Assembly (NCBI RefSeq): GCF_005889745.1
Contig: NZ_VCKZ01000003.1
Span: forward strand, 19,510-83,509
Origin: Actinomadura geliboluensis
GTDB lineage: Bacteria; Actinomycetota; Actinomycetes; Streptosporangiales; Streptosporangiaceae
Direction of reading: 5' to 3'
Length of the DNA: 64,000 nt
Part shown: positions 24,225 through 33,600 of the stretch, piece by piece
Layout: each line of letters starts with the position of its first letter
Position numbering within the stretch: position 1 is the stretch's first letter
Notes under the pieces: generated by a model
The model's database searches: none
What the model was told of the DNA's origin: nothing
The model's input: the letters and a program-made list of their open reading frames with translations, nothing else
Program-made: the position numbers and the translations under genes

Positions 24225-25796
24225 ATGAGTGAGGGTTCGTTCAGCAGGGTCGGGGTCGTCGGACTGGGCACGATGGGCGCGGGCATCGCCGAGGTGCTGG
24301 CGCGCGGCGGCCTCGCGGTCGTGGGCGTCGAGGTGAATCAGGACGCGCTGGAACGCGGGCGCGGGCACCTGGAGCGCTCGACCGGCCGGGCCGTGAAGCG
24401 CGGCAAGCTCACCGAGGACGCGCAGCGCGAGATCCTCGGCCGGGTGGCGCTGACCACCGACTTCGCCGACCTCGGCGAGTGCGACCTGGTGATCGAGGCG
24501 GTGCCGGAGCGGCTCGACCTCAAGCGCAAGGTCTTCGCCGAGCTGGACAAGGTCTGCCGCGAGGACGCCGTCCTCGCCACGAACACCTCCTCGCTGTCGG
24601 TCACCGACATCGCGGTCACCACCGGCCGCCCCAGCAAGATCGTCGGCGTGCACTTCTTCAACCCGGCGCCGGTGATGAAGCTGGTCGAGGTCATCGCGAC
24701 CGTGCTGACCGAGCCGGACGCCGTCGCCCGCGTCGCCGCCCTGGTGAAGGGCCTCGGCAAGACCCCGGTGACGATCGGCGACCGGGCCGGGTTCGTCGCC
24801 AACCGGCTGTTGTTCGGGTACCTGAACCAGGCCGCCGGGATGCTGGAGTCCGGGCACGCGACCCGCGACGACATCGACACCGCGATGACGGCCGGCGCCG
24901 GCCTGCCGATGGGCCCGTTCACCCTCATGGACCTGATCGGCCTCGACACCTGCCTGGAGGTGCTCGACGCGATCTACGCCGAGTCGCGCGACCGCCGCCA
25001 CGCCGCCTCCCCGGTGCTGCGCGAGCTCGTCACCGCCGGGCTGCTCGGCCGCAAGACCGGCCGCGGCTTCTACTCCTACGACGCGTCCGGCGGCGACGAG
25101 CCCGCGGCGGCGGCCGGGGAGCCGCCGGTCGTCGGCATCGTCGGCGTCGGCCCGCTCGCCGACGCGCTCGCCGCGCTGTGCGACCGGGCGGGCGCGTCCG
25201 TCCGCGACTCCGCCGCCGACCTCGCCGGCTGCGACCTGGTCGTCGAGGCCGCGGAGGACACCGAGGCCGCGCGGGCGCTGCTGTCGGCCGCCGCGCAGGC
25301 CGCCAAGCCGGACGCCGTGCTGCTGGTCACGTCCGTGGGCGGCTCGGTGATCGAGCAGGCCATGGCCACCGGACGTCCCGCCGACGTCGTCGGGCTGCAC
25401 CTGCCCGACCCCGCCGGGACCCTCGCCGAGATCGCCGCGACGGTCGCGACCGGGCCGGACGTCGCCGACCGCGCCGCCGCCCTGTTCGCCGGGCTCGGCC
25501 TCACCACCGTCCGCTGCCGCGACCGCGCCGGGTTCATCGTGGACGCGCTGCGCTTCCCGTACCTGAACGACGCCGCCGCCATGCTCGGCGCCGGATATGC
25601 CGACGCCGACTCCATCGACGCCGCGATGACGCTCGGCTGCGGCTACCCGTCCGGCCCGATCGCCGACCTCGACCGCCTCGGCCTGGACCGCGCCGTGACC
25701 GTCCTGCGCGCCCTGCACGCCGAGACGCGCGAGCCGGCGCTGGCCCCGGTGCCGCTCCTCGCCGAGCACGTGACGGCGGGCCGCCCGCTGCGATAA
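24225..25796 (+). CDS. 3-hydroxyacyl-CoA dehydrogenase with a second, degenerate copy of the fold
   Basis: 523 residues. The first half is a complete 3-hydroxybutyryl-CoA dehydrogenase: NAD-binding VGLGTMGAGIAEVLARGG, VIEAVPERLDLKRKVF, NTSSLSVTDIA, catalytic His in VGVHFFNPAPVMKLVEV, and the C-terminal helical domain with GFVANRLLFGYLNQA and MTAGAGLPMGPFTLMDLIGL. From about residue 300 the same architecture repeats in weakened form (GIVGVGPLADALAAL, LVVEAAEDTEAAR, VGLHLPDPAGTLAEI, GFIVDALRFPYLND, MTLGCGYPSGPIADLDRLGL). The second copy lacks the usual GxGxxG spacing and the HFFNP motif, so it is presumably structural. It acts in fatty-acid/poly-hydroxybutyrate or ethylmalonyl-type metabolism, interconverting hydroxyacyl- and ketoacyl-CoA. 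It is followed closely by a small zinc-ribbon-like gene and a hydrolase. Confidence 0.93.
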   Translation: MSEGSFSRVGVVGLGTMGAGIAEVLARGGLAVVGVEVNQDALERGRGHLERSTGRAVKRGKLTEDAQREILGRVALTTDFADLGECDLVIEAVPERLDLKRKVFAELDKVCREDAVLATNTSSLSVTDIAVTTGRPSKIVGVHFFNPAPVMKLVEVIATVLTEPDAVARVAALVKGLGKTPVTIGDRAGFVANRLLFGYLNQAAGMLESGHATRDDIDTAMTAGAGLPMGPFTLMDLIGLDTCLEVLDAIYAESRDRRHAASPVLRELVTAGLLGRKTGRGFYSYDASGGDEPAAAAGEPPVVGIVGVGPLADALAALCDRAGASVRDSAADLAGCDLVVEAAEDTEAARALLSAAAQAAKPDAVLLVTSVGGSVIEQAMATGRPADVVGLHLPDPAGTLAEIAATVATGPDVADRAAALFAGLGLTTVRCRDRAGFIVDALRFPYLNDAAAMLGAGYADADSIDAAMTLGCGYPSGPIADLDRLGLDRAVTVLRALHAETREPALAPVPLLAEHVTAGRPLR

Positions 25797-25831
25797 CCGT
25801 CCTCCAGCCCCGCCCACATATCCTCGAAGGC

Positions 25832-26140
25832 ATGAGCCCCCGCAAGAACCGCCGTGCCGTTTCCGGACGTCCCCAGACGGGCGGCGGGTCGTGGGCGCAG
25901 GAGACCGAGGAGGGGCCGGACGGCGAGTGGATCGTCCGGACGATCGCGGGCGCCGGTTCGGCCAAGGCGTACCGGTGCCCCGGCTGCGACCAGGAGATCC
26001 CGCCCGGCGTCGGGCATCTCGTCGCCTGGCGGGCCGGCGAGGGCGGCGACGACCGGCGGCACTGGCACCGCCCGTGCTGGCAGGCCCGCACCCGGCGCGG
26101 CCCCCGCGTCCAGCGGTCGCGCAACGCCCCGCGTTACTAA
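25832..26140 (+). CDS. Hypothetical small protein with Cys/His zinc-site pattern
   Basis: 102 residues from ATG 25832 (MSPRKNRRAVSGRPQTGGG). The N-terminus is basic and disordered. The folded part has YRCPGCDQEIPPGVGHLVAW and RRHWHRPCWQAR, a CxxC plus H/C arrangement that could bind one zinc. Homologues in streptomycetes lie next to the same dehydrogenase gene and are often labelled ATP/GTP-binding protein without support. It is eight bases from the next gene, whose AAGGAG site follows its stop codon, so the dehydrogenase, this gene and the hydrolase likely form an operon. Confidence 0.75.
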   Translation: MSPRKNRRAVSGRPQTGGGSWAQETEEGPDGEWIVRTIAGAGSAKAYRCPGCDQEIPPGVGHLVAWRAGEGGDDRRHWHRPCWQARTRRGPRVQRSRNAPRY

Positions 26141-26148
26141 GGAGACCC

Positions 26149-26871
26149 ATGGCGGAGATCAGGGCGGCGACGGTGCTGCCGGCGCGGCGCGAGGACATCG
26201 TGCTGCACACGTCCGACGGGCTGGAGCTGGTCGGTGAGCTGGCGCTGCCGCCGGAGCGGCCGCCGGTCGCGACGCTGGTGTGCCTGCACCCGCTGCCGAC
26301 GGCCGAGGGCATGATGGACAGCCACGTCCTGCGCAAGGCGTCCTACCGGCTGCCCGCCCTCGCCGACGTCGCCGTGCTGCGGTTCAACACGCGGGGGACG
26401 ACGTCGGCGCGCGGCACGAGCGAGGGCGAGTTCGGCGACGGCGAGACCGAGCGGTTCGACGTCGCGGCGGCGCTGGAGTACACCGAGTACCACGACCTGC
26501 CGCGGCCGTGGCTGCTCGGCTGGTCGTTCGGCACCGAGCTGGCGCTGAAGTGGGGCCGCGACCCGCTGGTGGAGGGCGCGATCCTGCTGTCCCCGCCACT
26601 GAAGCGGGCGGACGACGCGGACCTGGACGCGTGGGCCGAGGACGGCCGTCCCCTGGTGGCGCTCGTGCCGGAGTTCGACGACTACCTGCGCCCGGCCGAG
26701 GCGCGGGAGCGGTTCAAGCGCGTCCCGCAGGCCGAGGTCGTCGCGGTGGACAAGGCCAAGCACCTGTGGGTGGGCGAGCCCTACGTCCGGATCGTGCTGA
26801 ACGAGATCGTCAAGCGGGTCGCGCCGGCCGCCCACCCGCTCCCCACTGAATGGGACGAACCGGACAGATAG
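26149..26871 (+). CDS. Alpha/beta-hydrolase (dienelactone hydrolase/serine aminopeptidase-like)
   Basis: 240 residues from ATG 26149 with AAGGAG six bases upstream. The core is an alpha/beta hydrolase: LVCLHPLPTAEG (oxyanion), NTRGTTSARGTSEGEFGDGE, nucleophile elbow LLGWSFGTELALKWG (GWSFG, Ser), and a late AKHLWVGE region supplying His. It belongs with small cytoplasmic hydrolases related to YtfL/serine aminopeptidase S33. The substrate is unknown. Third gene of a probable operon with the dehydrogenase. Confidence 0.85.
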   Translation: MAEIRAATVLPARREDIVLHTSDGLELVGELALPPERPPVATLVCLHPLPTAEGMMDSHVLRKASYRLPALADVAVLRFNTRGTTSARGTSEGEFGDGETERFDVAAALEYTEYHDLPRPWLLGWSFGTELALKWGRDPLVEGAILLSPPLKRADDADLDAWAEDGRPLVALVPEFDDYLRPAEARERFKRVPQAEVVAVDKAKHLWVGEPYVRIVLNEIVKRVAPAAHPLPTEWDEPDR

Positions 26872-26961
26872 CCACATGCGGCCAGTCACGGCCACTCCCG
26901 TCCCACCGGCTCCAGAGCGGGTAAGGATCTGCTTCGTGGACGCCGACCGGGAGGACCGCCC

Positions 26962-27753
26962 GTGACCGTGCAGCTGTACGCCAGGGACGTCGGCACCGGA
27001 ACCCCGCTCGTCCTGCTGCACGCCTTCCCGCTCTCGTCGGCGATGTGGCTCGCCCAGCGGGAGGGGCTCGCCGGCCGGTTCCGCGTCATCACCCCCGACC
27101 TGCGCGGCTTCGGCGGATCCGTGCTCGGCGACGACGAGCCCTCGATCGACGCGATGGCCGACGACGTCGCCCGCGCCTGCCGCGCCCTCGGCGTGCGGCG
27201 CGCCGTCATCGGCGGCCTGTCCATGGGCGGGTACGTCGCGATGGCGCTGTGCCGCCGCCACCCCGACCTCGTCCTCGGGCTGGTGCTCGCCGCCACCCGC
27301 GCCGCCGCCGACACCGAGCAGGTCCGCGCGAACCGGCTCCGGCAGGCCGACCGGCTCGACCTCGACGGCGGCCCGCAGGTGCTGGTGGAGGAGGTGCTGC
27401 CCGGCCTCGTCGGGCCCACCACCTACCGGCAGCGCGCCCTCGTCTACGGGCGGGTGCGCGGCCTCGTCCAGGCGACGCCGCCGCGCGCCGCCGCGTGGGC
27501 CCAGCGCGCCATGGCCGGACGCCCCGACGCGTTCGGCACGCTGCGCGAGGTGCGGGTGCCCGCCCTCGTCATGGTCGGCGACGAGGACGCGCTCGCCACC
27601 GAGGCGGAGGCCCGCGCCATGGCGGACGCGCTGCCGAACGCCGAACTGATGGTCGTCCCGCGCGCCGGGCACCTGTGCGCGATCGAGCAGCCGGACCTGT
27701 TCAACCAGGCGGTGGCCGAGTTCGCCGCCGCCCTCGCCCGGACCGCCCGCTGA
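26962..27753 (+). CDS. Alpha/beta-fold hydrolase
   Basis: 263 residues from GTG 26962 (VTVQLYARDVGTGTPLVLLH). Motifs: LLHAFPLSSAMW (oxyanion hole), ITPDLRGFGGS, nucleophile elbow GGLSMGGYVAM (Ser in GLSMG), Asp in VMVGDEDALAT and His in PRAGHLCAIEQP. This is the BioH/RsbQ/haloalkane dehalogenase-like branch; the exact substrate is not predictable. It is 90 bases from the preceding hydrolase on the same strand. Confidence 0.9.
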   Translation: MTVQLYARDVGTGTPLVLLHAFPLSSAMWLAQREGLAGRFRVITPDLRGFGGSVLGDDEPSIDAMADDVARACRALGVRRAVIGGLSMGGYVAMALCRRHPDLVLGLVLAATRAAADTEQVRANRLRQADRLDLDGGPQVLVEEVLPGLVGPTTYRQRALVYGRVRGLVQATPPRAAAWAQRAMAGRPDAFGTLREVRVPALVMVGDEDALATEAEARAMADALPNAELMVVPRAGHLCAIEQPDLFNQAVAEFAAALARTAR

Positions 27754-27781
27754 CCCGTCCCCGCGCGGAGCGCCCGCCGTG

Positions 27782-29167
27782 CTACAGCGTCTCCTGGCGC
27801 GGCATGACGACCTCGCGGACCAGCAGCGAGATCGCCGCCGCCGTCGGGATCGCCAGCAGCGCGCCGACCACGCCGAGCAGCGCCGCGCCGACCAGCGCCG
27901 CCACGATCGTCACCGCGGGCTGCACGTCCACCGTCCGCTTCATCACGCGCGGGTAGACCAGGTAGTTCTCCACCTGCTGGTAGATCACGTAGAAGATCAC
28001 GCAGGCGATCAGGTCGGTGGTGTTCCCGGTGAGGAACGCGACCAGGCACACGATCACCGCGCCGATCGTCGCGCCGATCAGCGGGATCAGGTCGGTCACC
28101 GCGACGATCAGCGCCAGCGCGAGCGCGTACTTCACCCCGAGGATCGACAGGAAGATGTACGAGCAGACGCCCGCGATGAACGCGATCGTGAACTGCCCGG
28201 CGACGTAGCCGCCGATCCGGTCCAGGATCTCGTCGCCGAGCAGGGCGACGCGGGCGCGGCGGGAGCGCGGTGCCAGCTTGTAGAAGAACGTCTTGATCTG
28301 CGGCAGCGAGCTGAGGAAGTACAGCGTCAGGATCAGGATCGTGATCGTCTGGAAGATGCCGCTGATCGCGACCTTGCCGATGCCGGTGGCGGTGTCGGTG
28401 AGGCCCTTCTGGAAGCCCTCGCTGTTCACCGCCTTCTCGGCGCGCTCCAGCAGCCCGTAGCGCTTGTCCCACTCGGCGAGGGTCTTGTTGTCCTGCAGCT
28501 GCTGGACGTACTCGGGGATGTTGTGCCGCAGCTCGGTGACCTGCTCCGACACCGGCTGGACGAGCGAGGCGACGAACCCCGCGAAGAACATGATGACGAC
28601 GAGGAACACCGTCGCGACCGCGGCGCTGCGCGGGAACCCGAACCGGCGCAGCCGCTCCACCGCCGGGTTGAGGCCGACCGCGAGGAACATCGCGACGACG
28701 AGCATCACGATCGTCGACTTGGCGTTGGTGGCCGCCCGCACGAGCAGCCAGGCCGTCATGACGCCGAGCGCGGCGGTGAAGCCGAACACGAACGGGTGCG
28801 CGCGGCCGAGCGGCTCCCCGGGCCGGCCGAACGGGAACCGGTGGTCGACGCCGGCCTCGCGGCGGCGCTGCTCGACGTCGTGCGCGGGGTCGGGCGCGTC
28901 CGGCCCGGCGGGGGCCTGCTCGGCGACCGCCACAGGCGCGGGCAGGGCGACCGGGGCGCCGGTCGCGGGGTCGCGCTCGCCCACGGGCTCGGCGGCCTCC
29001 TCGGGCGTCAGCGCACCGCTCGGCGCGACGCTCTCAGCGCCGTCGCCGCCTTTCCCGCTGTCACCGGCGCCGCCGTCTTTCCCGCCGCCGCCGTCTTTCC
29101 CGGCGCTGCCGTCTTTCCCGCTCTCGTCGCCGCTCTCGTCGCCCTCGCCGTCGCCCGCAACCCCCAC
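27782..29167 (-). CDS. AI-2E (PerM) family transporter, start possibly altered by adjacent IS debris
   Basis: 461 residues. After a Gly/Asp/Lys-rich disordered N-terminus (about 120 residues) come seven or eight hydrophobic helices of the AI-2E/PerM family, including GVMTAWLLVRAA, MLVVAMFLAVGLNPAVERL, LILTLYFLSSLPQIK, LIVAVTDLIPLIGATIGAV and IYQQVENYLVYPRVMKRTVD. Members export small metabolites or act in ion homeostasis; transport of autoinducer 2 is established for only a few. The GTG at 29167 has no clear ribosome-binding site and lies about ten bases from the point where transposase sequence begins on the other strand. The original 5' end or promoter has probably been replaced. Confidence 0.87.
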   Translation of the reverse strand: MGVAGDGEGDESGDESGKDGSAGKDGGGGKDGGAGDSGKGGDGAESVAPSGALTPEEAAEPVGERDPATGAPVALPAPVAVAEQAPAGPDAPDPAHDVEQRRREAGVDHRFPFGRPGEPLGRAHPFVFGFTAALGVMTAWLLVRAATNAKSTIVMLVVAMFLAVGLNPAVERLRRFGFPRSAAVATVFLVVIMFFAGFVASLVQPVSEQVTELRHNIPEYVQQLQDNKTLAEWDKRYGLLERAEKAVNSEGFQKGLTDTATGIGKVAISGIFQTITILILTLYFLSSLPQIKTFFYKLAPRSRRARVALLGDEILDRIGGYVAGQFTIAFIAGVCSYIFLSILGVKYALALALIVAVTDLIPLIGATIGAVIVCLVAFLTGNTTDLIACVIFYVIYQQVENYLVYPRVMKRTVDVQPAVTIVAALVGAALLGVVGALLAIPTAAAISLLVREVVMPRQETL

Positions 29168-29175
29168 CGCGACCC

Positions 29176-29950
29176 CACGACCCCGGCGCCAACGGCACCG
29201 CCATCCTGGACGACATCCTCAAGCGCGCCCACCCCGCCGGATACGTCGCCGCCGACGCCGCCTACAACAACAGCCGCCCCCAAGACTGGCAACTTGCCAT
29301 CCGCGCCCTGGGCTTCCTCCCCGTCTACAGCTACCGCAGCGACCAACTCGGCATCCAGGCCCAAGCCCACGGCGCCCACCAGAAGGAAGGCACCTGGTAC
29401 TGCCCCCAGATGCCCGAACCCCTGGCCAACACCACCCAGAACCTGTTCCGCAACGCAGGCGACCCCGCCGCGATCGAACCCGCCACCTGGCGGCACCGCA
29501 TCGACGCCCGCCAGCCCTACGCCCTGGCCCCCAAAGGCCGCCCCGACTCCGAAGGGCACCAGCGATACATGTGCCCGGCTGCCGCCGGACGCGTCCAGTG
29601 CCCGTTCAAACGCGCCAGCATGGGCACCGACCCACGACTCCCGCTGATCGACCCGGCGCCCAGCCCGGTCGGGCCACCCAAGATCTCCGCCCAGACCAGC
29701 ATCACCATGGCACCCGAACACGGCGCCAAGCACTGGCAACCCCACGCCTACGGCAGCCCCGACTGGCAAAAGCTCTACAGCAGGCTCCGCAACGCCTCCG
29801 AAGGCACCCACGGATTCACCAAGGACGACACCCACGAGAGCATCAACGCTCCCAAGGCCGGCGCATCCGCGGCATCGCCGCACAGACCCTCCTGCTGGCC
29901 TTCCAACTCGCCCACGCCAACCAACGCCTGGCTCGACACTGCCGGCGCCC
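29176..29950 (+). mobile_element. Transposase fragment, 5'-truncated and frameshifted
   Basis: An open frame (starting DPGANGTAILDDILKRAHPA) encodes a long piece of a transposase-like protein: GYVAADAAYNNSRPQDW, LGIQAQAHGAHQKEGTWYC, CPAAAGRVQCPFKRASMG and YGSPDWQKLYSRLRNASEG. I remember near-identical proteins in actinomycetes as transposases but cannot assign the IS family. The beginning is missing: the fragment starts at the junction with the AI-2E gene. Near 29860 the frame shifts, continuing as RRIRGIAAQTLLLAFQLAH in the +2 frame. No inverted terminal repeats were recognised. Confidence 0.75.
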
Positions 29951-29959
29951 GGACGGGCG

Positions 29960-30430
29960 GGTGCGTCGTGCGGGCGGTGGGCGCCAGAGTGTCGAGGAGC
30001 AGGACCCGCGGATGCTGCCGGCGCTGTTGGCGTTGGTCGAGCCGGATGAGCGGGGTGACCCGGAGTCGCCGCTGCGGTGGACGACCAAGTCGCTGCGGCG
30101 CCTGGCCGAGGAGTTGGCCCGGCAAGGGCATCGGGTATCGCCGCCGACGGTCGGGCGGCTTCTCCGGCAGGCCGGGTTCAGTCTCCAAGGCAACGCCAAA
30201 ACGCTGGAGGGTGCTCAGCACGCTGATCGGGACGCGTAGTTCCGCTATATCAACCAGCAGGTCAAGGACCATCAGGCTGCAGGCGAGCCGGCGATCAGCG
30301 TCAACACTAAGAAAACCTCGGAATGAAACAAGATCGAGCACCGGCTGTTCTCCCACATCACGATGAACTGGCGTGGACGGCCGAGCGTTCAGGCGCGGGT
30401 GGTTACCGAGCCCGGTCTTCGGACGGTGGT
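29960..30430 (+). mobile_element. ISAzo13-type transposase remnant with two nonsense codons and an internal deletion
   Basis: In the +3 frame, GGGRQSVEEQDPRMLPALLAL, ESPLRWTTKSLRRLAEELAR, VGRLLRQAGFSLQGNAKTLE and GAQHADRDA match the start of ISAzo13-family transposases. A TAG at 30237-30239 replaces what is usually CAG (Gln). The frame continues FRYINQQVKDHQAAGEPAIS, VNTKK, then a TGA at 30324-30326 where relatives have TGG (Trp), then NKIEHRLFSHITMNWRGRP, the transposase C-terminal motif. The middle of the protein is missing. The element is dead. Confidence 0.8.
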
Positions 30431-30631
30431 CGATCACGGGGCATCATCCGACGACGAGTTCCTCGCCGTCGTCAACGACGATCGAAGCCGCTGTGGCCCG
30501 CGGCAGCACCCTTGGCCACGGCCGCCCCCGCCACCTGCTGACCTTCGCCCTCGTCTCCGACAAACCCGAAAACTCGCCCTGCCACCTGACCGGAGCCGCT
30601 CGGTGCGAGGGCGCGACCGGCGCGGCCCCGC

Positions 30632-33600
30632 TCACAACCGGGAGTCGGCTTCGCGCTGAAGGGCGTCCCGGTCGGGGATTTCGGCGCCGGGCAGGGCATC
30701 GGGCAACTCGTACTCGACGAACCGGAGCCGCGGATGGAACCAGCCACGCACGGCCCACACCGCGAGCAGCAGACCGCTGCCCCCGACCAGCAGCGCGAGC
30801 GCTCCCCCCTGCTCCGTGCCGATCCACTGCCCGAGCGGCCCCGTGAGGGTGTCGGTCGCCGGGAGGACGACAAGGTAGCCGATCGGCACGGTGACCAGCG
30901 GGAGCACCGTGAAGATCGACATGACCCGGCCCAGCAGCGAGGTTTCGACCTTGGCCTGGAGCACCGCGATCCAACTGCCGTCGATAACCGCCTCGGTGAA
31001 CAGCAGCACGAACATCCCCACCGCGGCGGTCGCCGGGCTGCCGCCCAGACCGACGACGGCCAGCGCGAGGCCCCCCGCGCCCATCGCGACGATCATGCCG
31101 TTGGTGCGGCGGCGGGTGCCGCCCCACAGGCTCATCGTGACGCTGCCGACTAGGCCGCCGATCCCGCCTGCGGATAGCACGGCCCCCAGCAGCAGCGCGG
31201 AATGCTCGATGAGCAGCAGCGGAGTGATCAAGGTCAGGCCGACCGTGTAGATCGCGTGGTCGACGACGAAAAACCACAGGCCACTGCGCAGCCCCGGCCG
31301 GCGCATCACATAGCGCCACCCGCGGACGATCTCGGTTCCGAAGCTCTCGTCGCGGGGCTTGAACGCGCGGTCCGGGAACCGCACGGCCAGCAGGCTCACC
31401 ACGCCCAGCAGGAAGCCGCACGCCTCGATCAGCAGCACGCCGCCGATGTCGACCACGGCGAGCAGGCCCGCGCCCAGCAGCGGGCCAGCGACCTGCCCGA
31501 GGTTCATGCCCAGCTGGCTGATCCCGGCGGCGTGCCCGAGGAAGCGTTTCGGAACCAGTTGCGCCACCGCCGCCAGATACGCCGGACGTTGGCAGGCCCC
31601 GGCCACCGAGGTCAGGGTGAGCGCGACGGCGACGTGCCACCAGCGCATCCCGCCGACGGACACGAGCAGGGCCAGCGATCCCATCGACAGCGCCGACAGC
31701 GCATTTCCAACGATCATCACGCGGCGTCGGTCGAACCGGTCGGCAACCGCGCCCGCCCACGGCGTCGCCACCACTCCGGGAAGCAGGCCGATCGCGCTGA
31801 CCAAGCCGAACATGGTGAGGTCCCGGGTCTGGGCGAAGATCCAGATGCCCATGACGAGGGTGCTGATTCCGCTGCCGATCATCGAGGCGATCTGGCCGGC
31901 GGCCACCACGGCGAACCGGCGCAGGCTCGGCTCCACACCGCCGGCGGAGACGTCCGGCGGTTCCACGCCGGCGGGCTCGGACCCGGCCTGCCCTCCCGCG
32001 GCCGGCGGCCGACCGGAGCGGTCTTCGGCCGCGGCGCCCCAGCGGCCCGCTGCGTCGACGAGCAGCCCGGCCAGCTCACAGGCCTGATGCTTGACGAAGA
32101 AGTGCCCGGCCCGGGGCAGCACCACCAGCTCGACGTGCGGGGAGAAGACCTCCCATTCGCGGTACCGCTCGTGGTGCAGCTCGGTGATCCGGTCCTGCTC
32201 GCCGACGACGCTGAGAAGCGGGACGTCGAGGACCAGCCCGCGGCCCGGGGCGGCGTCGGCGGTGAAGAACTCCTCGGCCTCCCGCGTGTCGTGCCGGACG
32301 TTGCGCAGGACGAACTCGGCGTCGTCACCGGGCGCCACGTCGACGAACCCGCCGCGGGCGCGCAGGTAGTCGAGGTAGCCGCGGTCGCCGAGCAGCCGGT
32401 CGGTGGGCAGCCAGCGGTAGAAGCGGTCGAAGAAGCGGCCGGGCAGGCGGGCGATGGGGAACAGGGCGCCGAGCCCGACCCCGACGACCTGGACCCCGTT
32501 CAGCGGCGCGCGGTGGGCGATCTGCAGGGCCAGCGCCGTCCCCACACACTGGCCGTAGATCAGTACAGGGCCGTCCACGTCGGCGAGTTCCCCGACGACC
32601 CGGTCGGCCACCTCGTCGATCGGCCTGAGCACCTCGTCGCTCCGGCTGCGGTCATGCCTGGGCAGCTCGACCGCGAGCAGCGACCAGCTCTCCGGCAACG
32701 CTTCGGCCAGCGGCACGAACGAGGCCGCGCTCCCGCCGGCGAACGGCACCGCGACCACGGTGACCCCGCCGCGTGCCGGGTCGGCCGGACCGGGCGTGAG
32801 CCGGTGCAGGACGCGTCCGGGGTCGGCCGCCCCGAAGGGACCAGCCTGCGCGGGCTCGGCCGTGCCGTCGAGATGCGCCGCAAGCTCACGAAGCGTGGGG
32901 TGCTGGTAGACCTCTACCAGGCTCAGGCCGTCGGACACCGCACGGGCCATCCGCACCGCGGCGAACGAATCGCCGCCGAGCGATGCGAACGCGTCCCCGA
33001 CACCGATCACCGAGACGTCCACACCGAGCAGCTCCGCCCAGATCGCGGCGATGCGGTGCTCGGTGGGGGTCGCCGGCGGATCGCTCGCCGCGGAGGTCGC
33101 CCGCTCGGGGGCGGGCAGCGCGGGGCGGTCGAGCTTGCCATGCGGGGTCAGCGGCAGCGCCGTGAGCGTCAGCACCCTGGCCGGGACGCTACCGGCGGGC
33201 AACCGGTGGCTGAGCACCTCCCGCAGCCGGGCTTCGCTCGGCAGGGGTGCCGCGGCCGGGCCGCCCACAGGCACGACGTAGCCCACGAGGTCGCCGTCGT
33301 GCAGGGCGGCGGCCGCGTCGTGCACCCCCGGTACGGCGCGCAGCGCGGCCTCGACCTCGCCCAGCTCGACCCGGTGGCCGTGCACCTTGACCTGATCGTC
33401 GAGGCGTCCGAGGTACTCGATCATGCCGTCGCGGCGCAGCCGGGCCGCGTCCCCGGTGCGGTACATCCGCCCGCCCGGCACGAACGGGTCGGCGAGGAAC
33501 CGCTTACGGGTCAGCTCAGGCCGGGCGTGGTAGCCGCGGGCGACGCCGGCCCCGCCCAGATACAGCTCGCCCGTGATCCCCGCGGGCAACGGCTCGCCGG

